A stretch of 64,000 nucleotides of DNA from Subdoligranulum variabile (GCF_025152575.1 NZ_CP102293.1:2480001-2544000); one strand, 5' to 3'. Shown: positions 47,064 to 56,315, counted from the first letter of the stretch. The notes: generated by a model not told the origin, from the sequence alone. A program made the numbers and translations.

Positions 47064-48554
47064 TTACTTTTTGTGGTATTTGCGATCTTCCTCCTCGTAG
47101 GCGGGATCGCAGGTCAGATAGATGCCCAGTTTGTTCAGGGTGTCGCTGTCCACACTGGACAGGATCACCGTGGAGTGCATATCGCAGCCCTTGAGTTTGG
47201 GCAGCTGGGAGAGCGCTGCAGCGGCATACTCGTTTTCCGATACCGAGCTGGACAGGGCGATCAGGATCTCGTCGGTGTGGAGCCGGGGATTCTTGCTGCC
47301 CAGGTAGGTGGTTTTCAGCGTCTGGATCGGTTCGATGGCCCGGGCTGAGACCAGCTCCACCTCGGGACCGATGCCGGCCAGCTGTTTCAGGGCATTGAGC
47401 AGCGCCGAGGAGGCTGCGCCCAGCAGCGGACCGGTCTTGCCGGTGACGATGGTGCCGTCGGCCAGCTCGATGGCCGCGGCAGGCAGTCCGCCGGTGGCTT
47501 CGGACCGGGCATGGGCCTGCTGTTCCACGGCGCGGCTGCCCACGGTCAGCCCGGCCTGGTTGAGCAGCAGCTCCAACTTGAAGCGCTCCTCTTTGACGGT
47601 GCCGCCCACCTTCTGCTCGCACAGACATTTGAGGTAACGGCGCAGGATCTCCTTGCGGGAAGCCTCGCAGCAGACTTCGTCATCCACGATACAGTTGCCC
47701 GCCATGTTCACGCCCATATCGGTGGGAGACTGGTAGGGGCTCTGTCCCGAAATCATCTCGAACATGGCGTGCAGCACCGGGAAAATCTCGATGTCCCGGT
47801 TGTAGTTGACGGCAGTCTCCCCATAGGCTTCCAGATGGAAGGGGTCGATCATGTTCACGTCGTTCAGATCGGCGGTGGCGGCCTCGTAGGCCAGGTTCAC
47901 CGGATGTTTCAGCGGCAGATTCCAGATGGGGAAGGTCTCGAACTTGGCGTAACCGGCCTTGACGCCGCGCTTGTGCTCGTGGTAGAGCTGGGACAGGCAG
48001 ACCGCCATCTTGCCGCTGCCGGGCCCCGGCGCTGTGATGACCACCAGCGGGCGCTCCGTCTCAATGTAGTCGTTCTTGCCGTAGCCTTCATCGCTGACGA
48101 TGCGGGCCACGTCGTTGGGGTAGCCGGCGATCTTGTAATGGCGGAAAGTGCGGATGCCCAGTGTGTGCAGCCGGTTCTCGAAAGCCTCCACTTCGGGGGC
48201 AGGAGTGTACATTGTCACGCAGACGCTGCCCACAAACAGCCCTACGCCCTGGAAGGCGTCGATGAGGCGCAGCACGTCCATGTCGTAGGTGATGCCGTAG
48301 TCGCCCCGCAGCTTGTTGCTGACGATGTCCTCGGCACTGATGACCACCACGATCTCGGCCTGATCCTTCAGCTGCAGCAGCATCTGCAGCTTGGAATCGG
48401 GCTGGAAACCCGGCAAAACGCGGGAAGCATGGTAGTCGTCGAACAACTTGCCGCCGAATTCCAGATACAGCTTGTTGTCGAACTGGGCAATCCGCTCCCG
48501 GATGTGGGTGGACTGCATGGCCAGATATTTGTCGTTATCAAATCCTATTTTCAT
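47064..48554 (-). CDS. DUF1846 (UPF0371) family protein
   Basis: This 496-residue protein begins MKIGFDNDKYLAMQSTHIRERIAQFDNKLYLEFGGKLFDDYHA, the family signature. A P-loop-like VITAPGPGSGKMAVCLSQLYHEH near residue 170 suggests nucleotide binding, and KYAKFETFPIWNLPLKHPVNLAYEAATADL-type sequence is also diagnostic. The function is unknown. The length is normal, and all conserved blocks are present. Confidence 0.92.
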   Translation of the reverse strand: MKIGFDNDKYLAMQSTHIRERIAQFDNKLYLEFGGKLFDDYHASRVLPGFQPDSKLQMLLQLKDQAEIVVVISAEDIVSNKLRGDYGITYDMDVLRLIDAFQGVGLFVGSVCVTMYTPAPEVEAFENRLHTLGIRTFRHYKIAGYPNDVARIVSDEGYGKNDYIETERPLVVITAPGPGSGKMAVCLSQLYHEHKRGVKAGYAKFETFPIWNLPLKHPVNLAYEAATADLNDVNMIDPFHLEAYGETAVNYNRDIEIFPVLHAMFEMISGQSPYQSPTDMGVNMAGNCIVDDEVCCEASRKEILRRYLKCLCEQKVGGTVKEERFKLELLLNQAGLTVGSRAVEQQAHARSEATGGLPAAAIELADGTIVTGKTGPLLGAASSALLNALKQLAGIGPEVELVSARAIEPIQTLKTTYLGSKNPRLHTDEILIALSSSVSENEYAAAALSQLPKLKGCDMHSTVILSSVDSDTLNKLGIYLTCDPAYEEEDRKYHKK

Positions 48555-48617
48555 TACACAACTCTTTTCTCTGTGCTGAATGCCGGTCGGAAGCGCCCCG
48601 CCGGTCCTGTCGGAACC

Positions 48618-48646
48618 AGTATACCATACCCGGAACGGCTGTGCAA
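48618..48646 (-). promoter_or_regulatory. Promoter of the DUF1846-isochorismatase pair
   Basis: On the minus strand TTGCAC (48641-48646), a 17-base spacer and TATACT (48618-48623), leaving a leader of about 60 bases. Confidence 0.78.
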
Positions 48647-48655
48647 TGCGGCAAA

Positions 48656-48689
48656 AAAGAAAAGCCGTACGACATTGTCGTACGGCTTT
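48656..48689 (-). terminator. Terminator of tRNA-Lys
   Basis: A perfect stem of 13-14 bp (48661-48674 with 48676-48689) directly after the CCA end, followed on the minus strand by a T-rich tract. Confidence 0.85.
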
Positions 48690-48765
48690 TGGTGCGCCCG
48701 CAGGAACTCGAATCCTGGACCCTCTGATTAAAAGTCAGATGCTCTACCAACTGAGCTACGGGCAC
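48690..48765 (-). tRNA. tRNA-Lys (anticodon TTT)
   Basis: A 76-base cloverleaf with encoded CCA. The acceptor GTGCCCG pairs with CGGGCGC (one G-U pair), the D-arm is GCTCAGTTGGTAGAGC, the anticodon stem-loop CTGACTTTTAATCAG has TTT, and the T-loop is TTCGAGT. The gene stands alone with its own promoter and terminator. Confidence 0.97.
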
Positions 48766-48800
48766 ATGACGCTGTGCATCACTGGGATTGCAGCCTTAAT

Positions 48801-48829
48801 AGTATACCAAGGCGGGCGGCGTTTGTCAA
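48801..48829 (-). promoter_or_regulatory. Promoter of tRNA-Lys
   Basis: On the minus strand a consensus TTGACA (48824-48829), a 17-base spacer and TATACT (48801-48806), about 30 bases before the mature tRNA 5' end. Confidence 0.85.
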
Positions 48830-48882
48830 TATCTTTTTCCGAACAAATCCGAAAAAATCCCCGGGCTTTTCTGCGGCCGCCC

Positions 48883-48911
48883 TTGCCAAACAGACGCCGT
48901 CGCGGTATAAT
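48883..48911 (+). promoter_or_regulatory. Promoter of aspS
   Basis: TTGCCA (48883-48888), a 17-base spacer and TATAAT (48906-48911). The leader is about 32 bases, so no T-box can fit. Confidence 0.8.
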
Positions 48912-48949
48912 ACATTTTTAGAATAAAAACCGTAAAGGGGATTGGAAAT

Positions 48950-50737
48950 ATGGAAACTTTGGGCAACCTGCGCCGTACCCGTTATTGCGGGGAGGTCAGC
49001 CTGGCCGACGCCGGCCAGGAGATGACCGTCTGCGGCTCCATCGCCCGTGCCCGCGATAAGGGCGGCATCATCTTTGCCGACCTGCGCGATACCACCGGCA
49101 TTCTGCAGCTGGTGTTCGATGAGGATACGCCGAAAGAGGTCTTCGCCAAGGCGGAGAGCCTCAAGAGCGAGTATGTGGTGATCTGCCGCGGCAAGCTGCG
49201 GGAGCGCGCCTCCAAGACCGACAAGATCGCCACCGGTGACGTGGAGCTGTATGTCTCGGAACTGCGGGTGCTCAGCGAAGCCCAGACCCCGCCCTTCGAG
49301 ATCCGTGACGAGATCAACGTTAATGACGACCTGCGTCTGCGCTACCGGTATCTGGATCTGCGCCGTCCCTCCATGCATGAGCCCATCGTGCTGCGCAGCA
49401 AGATCATGCAGATCATCCGCAGCTACTTCACTGACAACCACTTTACCGAGATCGAGACGCCCACCCTCATCAAGTCCACGCCGGAGGGCGCCCGTGACTA
49501 TCTGGTGCCCAGCCGCGTGCAGCCGGGCCACTTCTACGCGCTGCCCCAGAGCCCGCAGCTCTACAAGCAGATCCTGATGCTGTCCGGCTTTGACCGGTAT
49601 TTCCAGATCGCCCGCTGCTACCGCGACGAGGACCTGCGCGCCGACCGTCAGCCCGAGTTCACCCAGGTGGACGAGGAAATGTCCTTTGTCACCGAGGACG
49701 ATATCATGACCGTCAACGAGGGACTGCTCAAGCGTCTGTGGAAAGAGATGCTGGGCATCGACCTGGTCACCCCCTTTGAGCGGATGCCCTGGAACGACGC
49801 CATGAGCCGTTTCGGCTCCGACAAGCCGGACACCCGGTTCGGCCTGGAGATTCAGGATGTCACTTCGGTGTTTGCGAATACCGAGTTCAAGCCCTTTGCC
49901 GCCGTCATCGAGGCCAAGGGCACCATCCGGGCCATCAACGCCAAGGGCCTGGCCGACAAGCTGAGCCGCAAGAACATTGACAAGCTGGGCGAGGTCGCCA
50001 AGACTTACGGTGCCAAGGGCCTGGCTTACAGCCGTCTGACCGCCGACGGTACCTCCTCCAGCTTCGAGAAGTTCCTCACCGAGGAGGAAAAGACTGCCCT
50101 GTATGCAGCCCTGGGCGCCGAGACGGGCGACGTGCTGCTGCTGGTCAGCGACGCCGACTGGGTGAAGGCCTGCACGGCCCTGGGCCAGGTCCGTCTGGAC
50201 ATTGCCCGCAAGCATGACCTCATCGACAATGACAAGTTCAACTTCCTGTGGGTGGTGGACTTCCCGCTGTTTGAGTACAGCGAGCAGGAAGGACGCTGGA
50301 TGGCCATGCACCATCCCTTCACCATGCCCAAGGCGGAAGATCTGGACAAGATCGAGAGCGATCCCGGTGCCTGCCATGCCGTGGCCTACGACATCGTGCT
50401 CAACGGTGTGGAACTGGGCGGCGGTTCCATGCGTATCAACGATCCGGCCCTGCAGGACCGGATGTTCAAGGCTTTGGGCTTCACTGAGGAGAAGGCCCGC
50501 GCCAGCTTCGGCTTCCTGATGGATGCCTACAAGTTCGGTGCGCCGCCCCACGGCGGTATGGCCTACGGCCTGGACCGCATGGTCATGTTGATGCTCAAGA
50601 AGGACTCCATCCGCGACGTCATTGCGTTCCCGAAGGTGCAGAACGCTGGTGAGCCCATGAGCGGCGCCCCTGATGTGGTGGACGAGAAGCAGCTGGCTGA
50701 TCTGTCCATTGCGCTGACCCTGCCGGAAAAAGAATAA
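48950..50737 (+). CDS. aspS: Aspartyl-tRNA synthetase
   Basis: This 595-residue class IIb synthetase has an OB-fold anticodon-binding domain (residues 1-110, VCGSIARARDKGGIIFADLRDTTG) and motif 2, FDRYFQIARCYRDEDLRADRQPEFTQVDEEMSF. A bacterial GAD insertion follows (about 290-410), and motif 3 is GGMAYGLDRMVMLM near the C-terminus. The full length and GAD domain mark the bacterial type; discriminating versus nondiscriminating was not determined. AAAGGGGATTGG precedes ATG. Confidence 0.97.
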   Translation: METLGNLRRTRYCGEVSLADAGQEMTVCGSIARARDKGGIIFADLRDTTGILQLVFDEDTPKEVFAKAESLKSEYVVICRGKLRERASKTDKIATGDVELYVSELRVLSEAQTPPFEIRDEINVNDDLRLRYRYLDLRRPSMHEPIVLRSKIMQIIRSYFTDNHFTEIETPTLIKSTPEGARDYLVPSRVQPGHFYALPQSPQLYKQILMLSGFDRYFQIARCYRDEDLRADRQPEFTQVDEEMSFVTEDDIMTVNEGLLKRLWKEMLGIDLVTPFERMPWNDAMSRFGSDKPDTRFGLEIQDVTSVFANTEFKPFAAVIEAKGTIRAINAKGLADKLSRKNIDKLGEVAKTYGAKGLAYSRLTADGTSSSFEKFLTEEEKTALYAALGAETGDVLLLVSDADWVKACTALGQVRLDIARKHDLIDNDKFNFLWVVDFPLFEYSEQEGRWMAMHHPFTMPKAEDLDKIESDPGACHAVAYDIVLNGVELGGGSMRINDPALQDRMFKALGFTEEKARASFGFLMDAYKFGAPPHGGMAYGLDRMVMLMLKKDSIRDVIAFPKVQNAGEPMSGAPDVVDEKQLADLSIALTLPEKE

Positions 50738-50743
50738 ACTACC

Positions 50744-50777
50744 AAAGCCCTGCGTCACACAGACGCAGGGCTTTTTT
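50744..50777 (+). terminator. Terminator of aspS
   Basis: A perfect 13-bp stem (50744-50756 with 50762-50774) and T-run just after the stop codon. Confidence 0.9.
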
Positions 50778-50785
50778 ACAGGGCA

Positions 50786-50812
50786 AGGCCCCCGCCGTAG
50801 AGCGGGGGCCTT
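50786..50812 (-). terminator. Hairpin terminator of the DUF4349 gene
   Basis: An 11-bp AAGGCCCCCGC/GCGGGGGCCTT stem (50786-50796 with 50802-50812) with a 5-base loop. The T-run is weak. Confidence 0.65.
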
Positions 50813-50820
50813 GTGTGTTT

Positions 50821-51789
50821 TCAGTATTTGGGTTTTGTGTCATCCGCCGGCGGTTCAGAAGAAGTTGGCGGTGCGCCGTAAGAAGCCGGGCTGGAAGAGG
50901 GGGCGGTCGGTTTGGACGGCCGAGGATGGCGGGCGCGATGACGGCGGGCCAGTACCCGAATCACGATGACCGCAAGGACAGCGATGATCAGCAGAGGCCA
51001 CAGATAGACGACCACCAGCACGATGCCCTGTACACAGAGAACAAAGCCGTTCCAGCCGCCCCGGAAGGCGTCGGTCAGGCGCTCGGGGAAGGTGGTGCCG
51101 GAGGGGGTCAGCGAGGCAACCTCCCGCAGAGAGATGTCCACGGTGGAGTAGGTGATCTGTCCGCTCAGGGCGCGCATCTGCTGGGTGTAGCTTTCCAGCT
51201 GGTACTGCACGTCGGAAAGCTGACTCTCAATTTCCAGCAGATCGGCGGTGGTTTCGGCCCCGGCGGCCAGCTCGTTGAGGCGGTCCCGCTGGTTTTCCAG
51301 CGAGTCGATGCGCGCCTGCAGGTCTATGTAGTCGCTGGTGACGTTCTCGGCATTTTCTTCCAGATTCAGAAGGTTGCCGCTCTCCCCGGCCTGGGCAAGG
51401 AAGGTACTGTAGTTGTCCGCCGGGACCCGCACCGTATAGCTGGCGCGGCGGTCATGGTCGTCGGCGCTGCCGCTGAGGTGGCTGTACTCCAGCCAGGCAT
51501 CGTTGGCATCCACAGCGGCCAGCAGGGTGTCCCGGGCGGTGTCGAAATCGGTGGATTCCAGCGAAAGATTCGCCCGGTAGATCATCTTCTGGGCAGTCTC
51601 GGTGGTGGCGTTTGTGCCTTCGGGGAGCAGGGCACTTTCGGCGCCGCCGGCCTCCTGGGCCATGGCGGCATCGCTGCTCATCTCGTAGGTGGCAGCGGAA
51701 CTGTTGGTACTGCCGCCGGAAGCACCACAGCCGGCCAGCAAAGCTGCAGCCAGCAGGGTGGCCGCCAGGCGGGAAATGCGTCGTTTCAT
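50821..51789 (-). CDS. DUF4349 lipoprotein
   Basis: This 322-residue protein has a signal peptide with lipobox LLAGC (Cys near 21). The DUF4349 domain follows (YRANLSLESTDFDTARDTLLAAVDANDAWLEY, then SYTVRVPADNYSTFLAQAGESGNLL). A coiled-coil region (DLQARIDSLENQRDRLNELAAG...LEIESQLSDVQYQLESYTQQM, about residues 150-205) leads to one C-terminal TM (about 250-275) and a Pro/Ser-rich basic tail. It is anchored at both ends outside the membrane. The function is unknown; it may sense or brace the envelope. It lies between aspS and hisS. Confidence 0.9.
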   Translation of the reverse strand: MKRRISRLAATLLAAALLAGCGASGGSTNSSAATYEMSSDAAMAQEAGGAESALLPEGTNATTETAQKMIYRANLSLESTDFDTARDTLLAAVDANDAWLEYSHLSGSADDHDRRASYTVRVPADNYSTFLAQAGESGNLLNLEENAENVTSDYIDLQARIDSLENQRDRLNELAAGAETTADLLEIESQLSDVQYQLESYTQQMRALSGQITYSTVDISLREVASLTPSGTTFPERLTDAFRGGWNGFVLCVQGIVLVVVYLWPLLIIAVLAVIVIRVLARRHRARHPRPSKPTAPSSSPASYGAPPTSSEPPADDTKPKY

Positions 51790-51901
51790 AAGGCCCTCCT
51801 TTCTTGGTGGCGGAGCAACTCCGTATATCCTGTTTTCTGTGGCTTCAGTATAGCATAAAAACCGCGGCTTGTGGATTACAGCTTGCCAACAAAACGGCTA
51901 C

Positions 51902-51938
51902 AAAAAAGGAACAGGTCGGACAAATTCCGGCCTGTTCC
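51902..51938 (-). terminator. Terminator of hisS
   Basis: A 13-bp stem with one G-T pair (51908-51920 with 51926-51938), followed by T6 on the minus strand. Confidence 0.82.
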
Positions 51939-51953
51939 ACAAAAACGGAAGGA

Positions 51954-53201
51954 TTATTCGGCTTTCTGCCCAAGGAGCTTGAGATCGTCGTTGTCGGCAA
52001 AGGCAACGGCGTTATAACCGGCGCCCTCCAGCGTGCCGAACTGCTTGCCCAGTTTTTTGGCTTGGGGCAGCACCGTCACGTCATAGTCGGCGCGCAGCGT
52101 CTGGGCCTTGGCCAGTACGGCGGCAAAATCGGCGTCCTTGCAGTAGAGCAGCGCCAGACGCGGCTTGGCACCGGGAATCTGGTAGCCCTGCTCCAGCAGG
52201 ATGCCGCAGACCCGCTCAAATCCGATGGAGAAGCCCACCGCCGGTACCTGCTGGCCGATGAACTTGCCCACCATGTTGTCGTAGCGTCCGCCGCCGGCCA
52301 CCGCACCGCTGAACTGCGGGCAGGTGACCTCGAATACCATGCCGGTGTAGTAGCCCTGGCCGCGGACCAGGCTGGGAGCATAGGCGATGCCGTACCGCCC
52401 GGCGGCAATCTTCTCGCTGGTGGCGATGACATACCGCAGATCGGCGGTGAGGGCCTCGTCGTCCACCTTGGCGGCCACGGTGTCCAGGCTGAAATCTCCG
52501 GCGCGCAGGAATTCATCCAGGGCTTCTACGGCTTCAGCAGCAAAACCCTTCTCGGTCAGCTCGGCTTTCACGCCGTCGGCTCCGATCTTGTCCAGCTTGT
52601 CAAAGCTGATGCAGACGGAATCCAGATCCCCGGCGGCAAATCCCATCTTCTGCAGCATGGCCCGCAGGATGCGGCGATCATTGATGTTGACGGTAAAGCC
52701 GGTAAAGCCGATGGCCAGCAGGGCACGGGCGGTCACATCGATGAGCTCCACCTCGGCGTTGGGGCTGGAATCTCCCAGAATATCAATATCGCACTGGACG
52801 AATTCCCGCAGACGGCCTTTCTGGGGGCGCTCGGCGCGGTAGACGCGGTCGGTCTGGATGACCTTGAAGGGGGTGGGCAGTTCATTGCGGTTGGCTGCAT
52901 AATAGCGGGAGAGGGGCAGCGTCAGGTCATAGCGCAGCCCCATGTCGGAAAGCTGTTTCTCGTCCCCGGTGGCCAGCGCTTTCTCCAGTTTGTCGCCGCG
53001 CTTGAGTACCTTGAAAATCAGGTTGAGGTTGTCGCCGCCGTCGCTCTTGTCCAGATTCTCCATATCCTCCAGAATGGGGGTGGAGATCCGCTGGAAGCCC
53101 GCGGCGCGGTAGGTGGCCAGAATCTGGCCCTGAATATAGTCACGCAGAGCCTGCTCATGGGGCAGCAGGTCGCGCATGCCTTTTAATGGCTGGGTTTTCA
53201 T
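51954..53201 (-). CDS. hisS: Histidyl-tRNA synthetase
   Basis: This 415-residue class II synthetase has motif 1 (RISTPILEDMENL), motif 2 (VIQTDRVYRAERPQKGRLREFVQCDIDILG) and the histidine-specific LVRGQGYYTGMVFEV. Motif 3 (AVAGGGRYDNMV...AVGFSIGFERV) and a C-terminal anticodon-binding domain follow. KTQPLKGMRDLLPHE is the typical start. The usual RG(L)DYYTG reads RGQGYYTG here. ATG 53201 has AAGGAG upstream; a longer frame to 53441 crosses the promoter and MFS gene. Confidence 0.93.
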   Translation of the reverse strand: MKTQPLKGMRDLLPHEQALRDYIQGQILATYRAAGFQRISTPILEDMENLDKSDGGDNLNLIFKVLKRGDKLEKALATGDEKQLSDMGLRYDLTLPLSRYYAANRNELPTPFKVIQTDRVYRAERPQKGRLREFVQCDIDILGDSSPNAEVELIDVTARALLAIGFTGFTVNINDRRILRAMLQKMGFAAGDLDSVCISFDKLDKIGADGVKAELTEKGFAAEAVEALDEFLRAGDFSLDTVAAKVDDEALTADLRYVIATSEKIAAGRYGIAYAPSLVRGQGYYTGMVFEVTCPQFSGAVAGGGRYDNMVGKFIGQQVPAVGFSIGFERVCGILLEQGYQIPGAKPRLALLYCKDADFAAVLAKAQTLRADYDVTVLPQAKKLGKQFGTLEGAGYNAVAFADNDDLKLLGQKAE

Positions 53202-53234
53202 CGGCAAGGACTCCTTAACATTTATAATGGTATC

Positions 53235-53263
53235 ATGATAAACTCCCTGCCGCATTTTGTCAA
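53235..53263 (-). promoter_or_regulatory. Promoter of hisS
   Basis: On the minus strand a consensus TTGACA (53258-53263), a 17-base spacer and TATCAT (53235-53240), about 35 bases before ATG. No T-box can fit. Confidence 0.78.
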
Positions 53264-53304
53264 TGCAAACCGGGCATACTGAAAGGACAGGGGAGGGATC
53301 CTGG

Positions 53305-54459
53305 ATGAAAAAACAGAACCGCGGACCGTACATTCTGGCGGCGGGGGCCGGCGTACAGCTGCTTACCGGTATTCCGGCAGCGTGGGGGGCATTCCAGCGT
53401 CCGGTCATGCAGGGATATGGTCTGTCTCGCGGGCAGGCCATGCTGGTCTTTGCGGTGCTGGTGGCCTCCTACGGGGTGGGATGTGCCGTGGGCGGCCTTT
53501 TGCAGGACCGCCGCGGCCCTCGTGCGGCCGGACTCTGGGGAACAGCTTTGCTGTCGGGGGGATTCCTTGCCGCTGCTCTGGTGCCTGCCGGCAATGCGCC
53601 GATGTTTCTTCTGGTCTACAGCCTGCCGGCTGGGGTGGGCAGCGCCTTTCTGGCTCCGGCGGTACTGGCCTGCGCCCAGAAATGGTATCAGAAGAAAAAA
53701 GGCTGGGCCACCGGCGTGACCGGGGTAGCCATGGGACTTTCCGGCGCTTTTTATACGTTGTTTGTCCGTCTGGTGGGCGGACAGTGGGGGATCCGGATCT
53801 GCTTTGCGGCGTTGGGACTTCTCATGCTGATCGTCTGCGGCAGTGGGGCCGCTGTGCTGCAGGATCCGCCCCGACCCGGGCAGGCTGCGCCTCTGCCGGG
53901 CATCGACTACAGGCAGATGATCCGCACAAAACAATACAAACTCTGTGTGGCGGCGGTAGCGCTCAGCGCGCCCCCGGTGCTGCTCTTCAGCCCGGAGATC
54001 TACACCATTGCGGCAGACCGCGGCCTGCCGGAAAATCTGGCTCCGTTCAGCATTGTGCTGGGGTCGGCGGCCAGCGCGGCCGGGCGGCTGCTCTGCCCGG
54101 CGGGCAGTGATCACTGGGGGCGTAAACGGGTGCTCTATGGGGTGTATCTGGGCCTGGCGGCGGGTTCCGTGGGCTTTGCCTTTGCCCGGGGAGGATGGGT
54201 GCTGGCATCCTATGCGCTGCTGACCTTTTTCTATTCCGGCGGGGCTGCCGTCCAGCCGGCCCTCAACACCGATCTCTTTGGGCTGCGCCATGCCGGGGTC
54301 AACTACGGCTTCATCGCCCTGGGCATGAGCGCGGGCAGTCTGCTGAGCTATGTCGGCAGTCAGGCCCTGCCGCTCACGGCGCGTCACTGGCTGGCCGGCG
54401 GCTGCGCCCTGGCGGGGCTGTTCTGTGTACGTCTTGTAAAACCTGCGGCAAAATCTTGA
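53305..54459 (+). CDS. MFS transporter, OFA-like
   Basis: This 384-residue protein has 12 predicted TM segments. It has the MFS motif A-like LLQDRRGPRAAGLWGTALLSGG between TM2 and TM3 and its second copy SDHWGRKRVLYGVYLG in the middle. YGLSRGQAMLVFAVLVASYGVG resembles oxalate/formate-antiporter family members. The substrate is unknown; small carboxylates are likely from family. AGGGGAGGG precedes ATG 53305. The next gene has its own promoter at the end of this one. Confidence 0.88.
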   Translation: MKKQNRGPYILAAGAGVQLLTGIPAAWGAFQRPVMQGYGLSRGQAMLVFAVLVASYGVGCAVGGLLQDRRGPRAAGLWGTALLSGGFLAAALVPAGNAPMFLLVYSLPAGVGSAFLAPAVLACAQKWYQKKKGWATGVTGVAMGLSGAFYTLFVRLVGGQWGIRICFAALGLLMLIVCGSGAAVLQDPPRPGQAAPLPGIDYRQMIRTKQYKLCVAAVALSAPPVLLFSPEIYTIAADRGLPENLAPFSIVLGSAASAAGRLLCPAGSDHWGRKRVLYGVYLGLAAGSVGFAFARGGWVLASYALLTFFYSGGAAVQPALNTDLFGLRHAGVNYGFIALGMSAGSLLSYVGSQALPLTARHWLAGGCALAGLFCVRLVKPAAKS

Positions 54460-54484
54460 AATGGCGCGTTGGAACGTGTACACT
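54456..54484 (+). promoter_or_regulatory. Promoter of the O-antigen-ligase-like gene
   Basis: TTGAAA (54456-54461), a 17-base spacer and TACACT (54479-54484), starting at the stop codon of the MFS gene. Confidence 0.65.
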
Positions 54485-54527
54485 ATATAGGTTATCCCTT
54501 TTCGCAAACGATTCCAAAGGAGGACCC

Positions 54528-56189
54528 ATGCAGCAAACACAACAGTTGCGGCAGCTCGCAGCGCGCTCGGCCACCGCCTTTTTGTTGGCGGTGCTCTGCG
54601 TTTACCCCTTGTACATCGATAAATTTTCCAACCTCGGCGTGGTCAAGTTCACCGGCGTCTGCACCCTCTCCTGGGCGTTCTGCCTTTGGCTGGGCGCCCT
54701 GGCACTGGTGGGCGCTGTGCCCCGCCCCGGGCGATTCACCACCCAGGATCCCACCCTCTGGTCGCTGGGCGCCTTCGTCCTTGTGACGCTGGTCTCCACC
54801 GCAACGTCCCTGTCGCCGGTAGCGTCCTTCTGGGGATTGGGCGGTTACTACGGCGGTCTTATGATGGTGTTCTTTACGGCGGCCGGCTACCTGGCCATCC
54901 GGGCCTTTGCACCCCAGGATCTGCTCAACGGTCTGACGTTCTGCGTCGGTATCACCACGGCCATCGTCACGGTGCTCTATGTGCTCAACATCTTCAATAT
55001 TGACCTCATCGGTACCTACGCCGACACCGCTGTGGTGGAGCGTGCCCAGTTCTTTTCTACCCTGGGCCAGAAAAACTTCAACTCCGGTTTCATGGCCTTC
55101 GCACTGCCGCTGGTCTTTTACGCCTTCCTGGTGGCCCGGGGCGTACGGCACACCATTTTCTACGGGATCCCGGCCTTCTTCGGCGGGCTGGCCCTGGCGG
55201 TGGTGGATGCCGAGGGTCTGGCTCTGGGTATCGGCGCGGCGGTGCTGGTGCTCATCTGCCAGAAGATGTTTACCACCCGCACCTTGCGGCGCATCGCAGT
55301 GATCGGAGCCTTTTTCTTTTTCCACGCCGGTTGGATGCAGTACATGCGCACCCACGTCTATACCCAGGGCGGCAAACCCATGCTGGCGGCGCTGGGACAT
55401 ATGGGGCTGGAAGGACTGGCTGCCTGTACGATTCTGTGGGCGGTACTGCGGTTCGGCCTGCACGGACGGGAAATTCCCCTCTGGCGCGCCGGACGTGTGG
55501 TGGCGGCGGTGGCCGTGACGGCGGCGGTGCTGCTGTACGGCCTGGCCAACTTCTGGCCGGGGTTTCCCAGTCTCGGACGGCTGGATGATATCCTCATCAT
55601 CAACGACGACTGGGGCACCTACCGCGGTACGGCCTGGCGGATCACCTGGAGCACCTGGCTTTCCCAGCCGCTGTGGCGCAAGATCATCGGGGTGGGTACC
55701 GGCATGATGCACACCGCTATGATGGACTGGGCGGGCACCGGCGTCACTGACCGTATGAAAACCTTCTATGCAGCCCATAATGAATATCTGGAACAGCTGC
55801 TCACCACCGGCGTGCTGGGGCTGGCTGCCTGGGTCTGGTTTATCGTGGCCCATCTGCGCCGCGCTGCCAAAAACTGGCTGCGGCCCGGCGTGGCGCCGGT
55901 GGCGCTGGCACTGGTCAGCTATCTGGCCCATGCGGTGGTGTCCATCCGGGTGTCCATGATCTTTCCGGAAATCATGCTGCTCTTTGCCCTGCTGATGGTG
56001 TTCTGCCGCCCGCCGGAGGAGGAAAGCGCCCCGGCGGAAAAACCGCGGCACGGCAAGGCAAAGAAGAGGGAAGAACCGCTGGCCAAGCCGGGGCTTATTC
56101 GGCTGTGGGCGCCGCCCGCCGTGGCGGCCGTTGTGATGATGGCGGTGTGCGGTGCGGCTTCCCGGGTGTTCTTCGGATTTCTGTTTTGA
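54528..56189 (+). CDS. O-antigen ligase (WaaL/RfaL)-family membrane protein
   Basis: This 553-residue protein has about twelve TM segments. A large extracytoplasmic loop (about residues 345-425, ...DDWGTYRGTAWRITWSTWLSQPLWRKIIGVGTGM...) carries the Wzy_C-like signature, ending with FYAAHNEYLEQLLTTGVLGLAAWV (the conserved H-N in HNxYL). Gram-positive members attach or polymerise surface polysaccharides. A basic cytoplasmic segment (PRHGKAKKREEP) precedes the last TM. AAAGGAGGA precedes ATG 54528. It may serve the exopolysaccharide locus that starts 3 kb downstream. Confidence 0.85.
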   Translation: MQQTQQLRQLAARSATAFLLAVLCVYPLYIDKFSNLGVVKFTGVCTLSWAFCLWLGALALVGAVPRPGRFTTQDPTLWSLGAFVLVTLVSTATSLSPVASFWGLGGYYGGLMMVFFTAAGYLAIRAFAPQDLLNGLTFCVGITTAIVTVLYVLNIFNIDLIGTYADTAVVERAQFFSTLGQKNFNSGFMAFALPLVFYAFLVARGVRHTIFYGIPAFFGGLALAVVDAEGLALGIGAAVLVLICQKMFTTRTLRRIAVIGAFFFFHAGWMQYMRTHVYTQGGKPMLAALGHMGLEGLAACTILWAVLRFGLHGREIPLWRAGRVVAAVAVTAAVLLYGLANFWPGFPSLGRLDDILIINDDWGTYRGTAWRITWSTWLSQPLWRKIIGVGTGMMHTAMMDWAGTGVTDRMKTFYAAHNEYLEQLLTTGVLGLAAWVWFIVAHLRRAAKNWLRPGVAPVALALVSYLAHAVVSIRVSMIFPEIMLLFALLMVFCRPPEEESAPAEKPRHGKAKKREEPLAKPGLIRLWAPPAVAAVVMMAVCGAASRVFFGFLF

Positions 56190-56220
56190 GAAAAAGGGGA
56201 AAACGGGCAAAAAAACGAAG

Positions 56221-56269
56221 TGTTAGTATTTGCTAACATCTTGCAAAAAGCGCGTCGACCCTTTATAAT
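56221..56269 (+). promoter_or_regulatory. Promoter of the NifU-like/GGGtGRT operon with upstream dyad
   Basis: TTGCAA (56241-56246), a 17-base spacer and TATAAT (56264-56269). A dyad TGTTAG-TATTTG-CTAACA (56221-56238) ends two bases before the -35 and could bind an activator or repressor. Confidence 0.75.
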
Positions 56270-56315
56270 AAACTTAGCTGTGAAAAGCCTAACAATATGC
56301 AAAGGAGAGAAAATT

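Noticed and set aside
48779..50758. A 659-codon leftward open frame
   Set aside because: It is antisense to aspS, a well-supported gene; no RBS or domain is visible.
56221..56238. A Rex binding site upstream of the NifU-like gene
   Set aside because: The half-sites TGTTA and TAACA are present, but the spacing is 8 bases instead of the 6 of the Rex consensus, so I call it only an unknown dyad.
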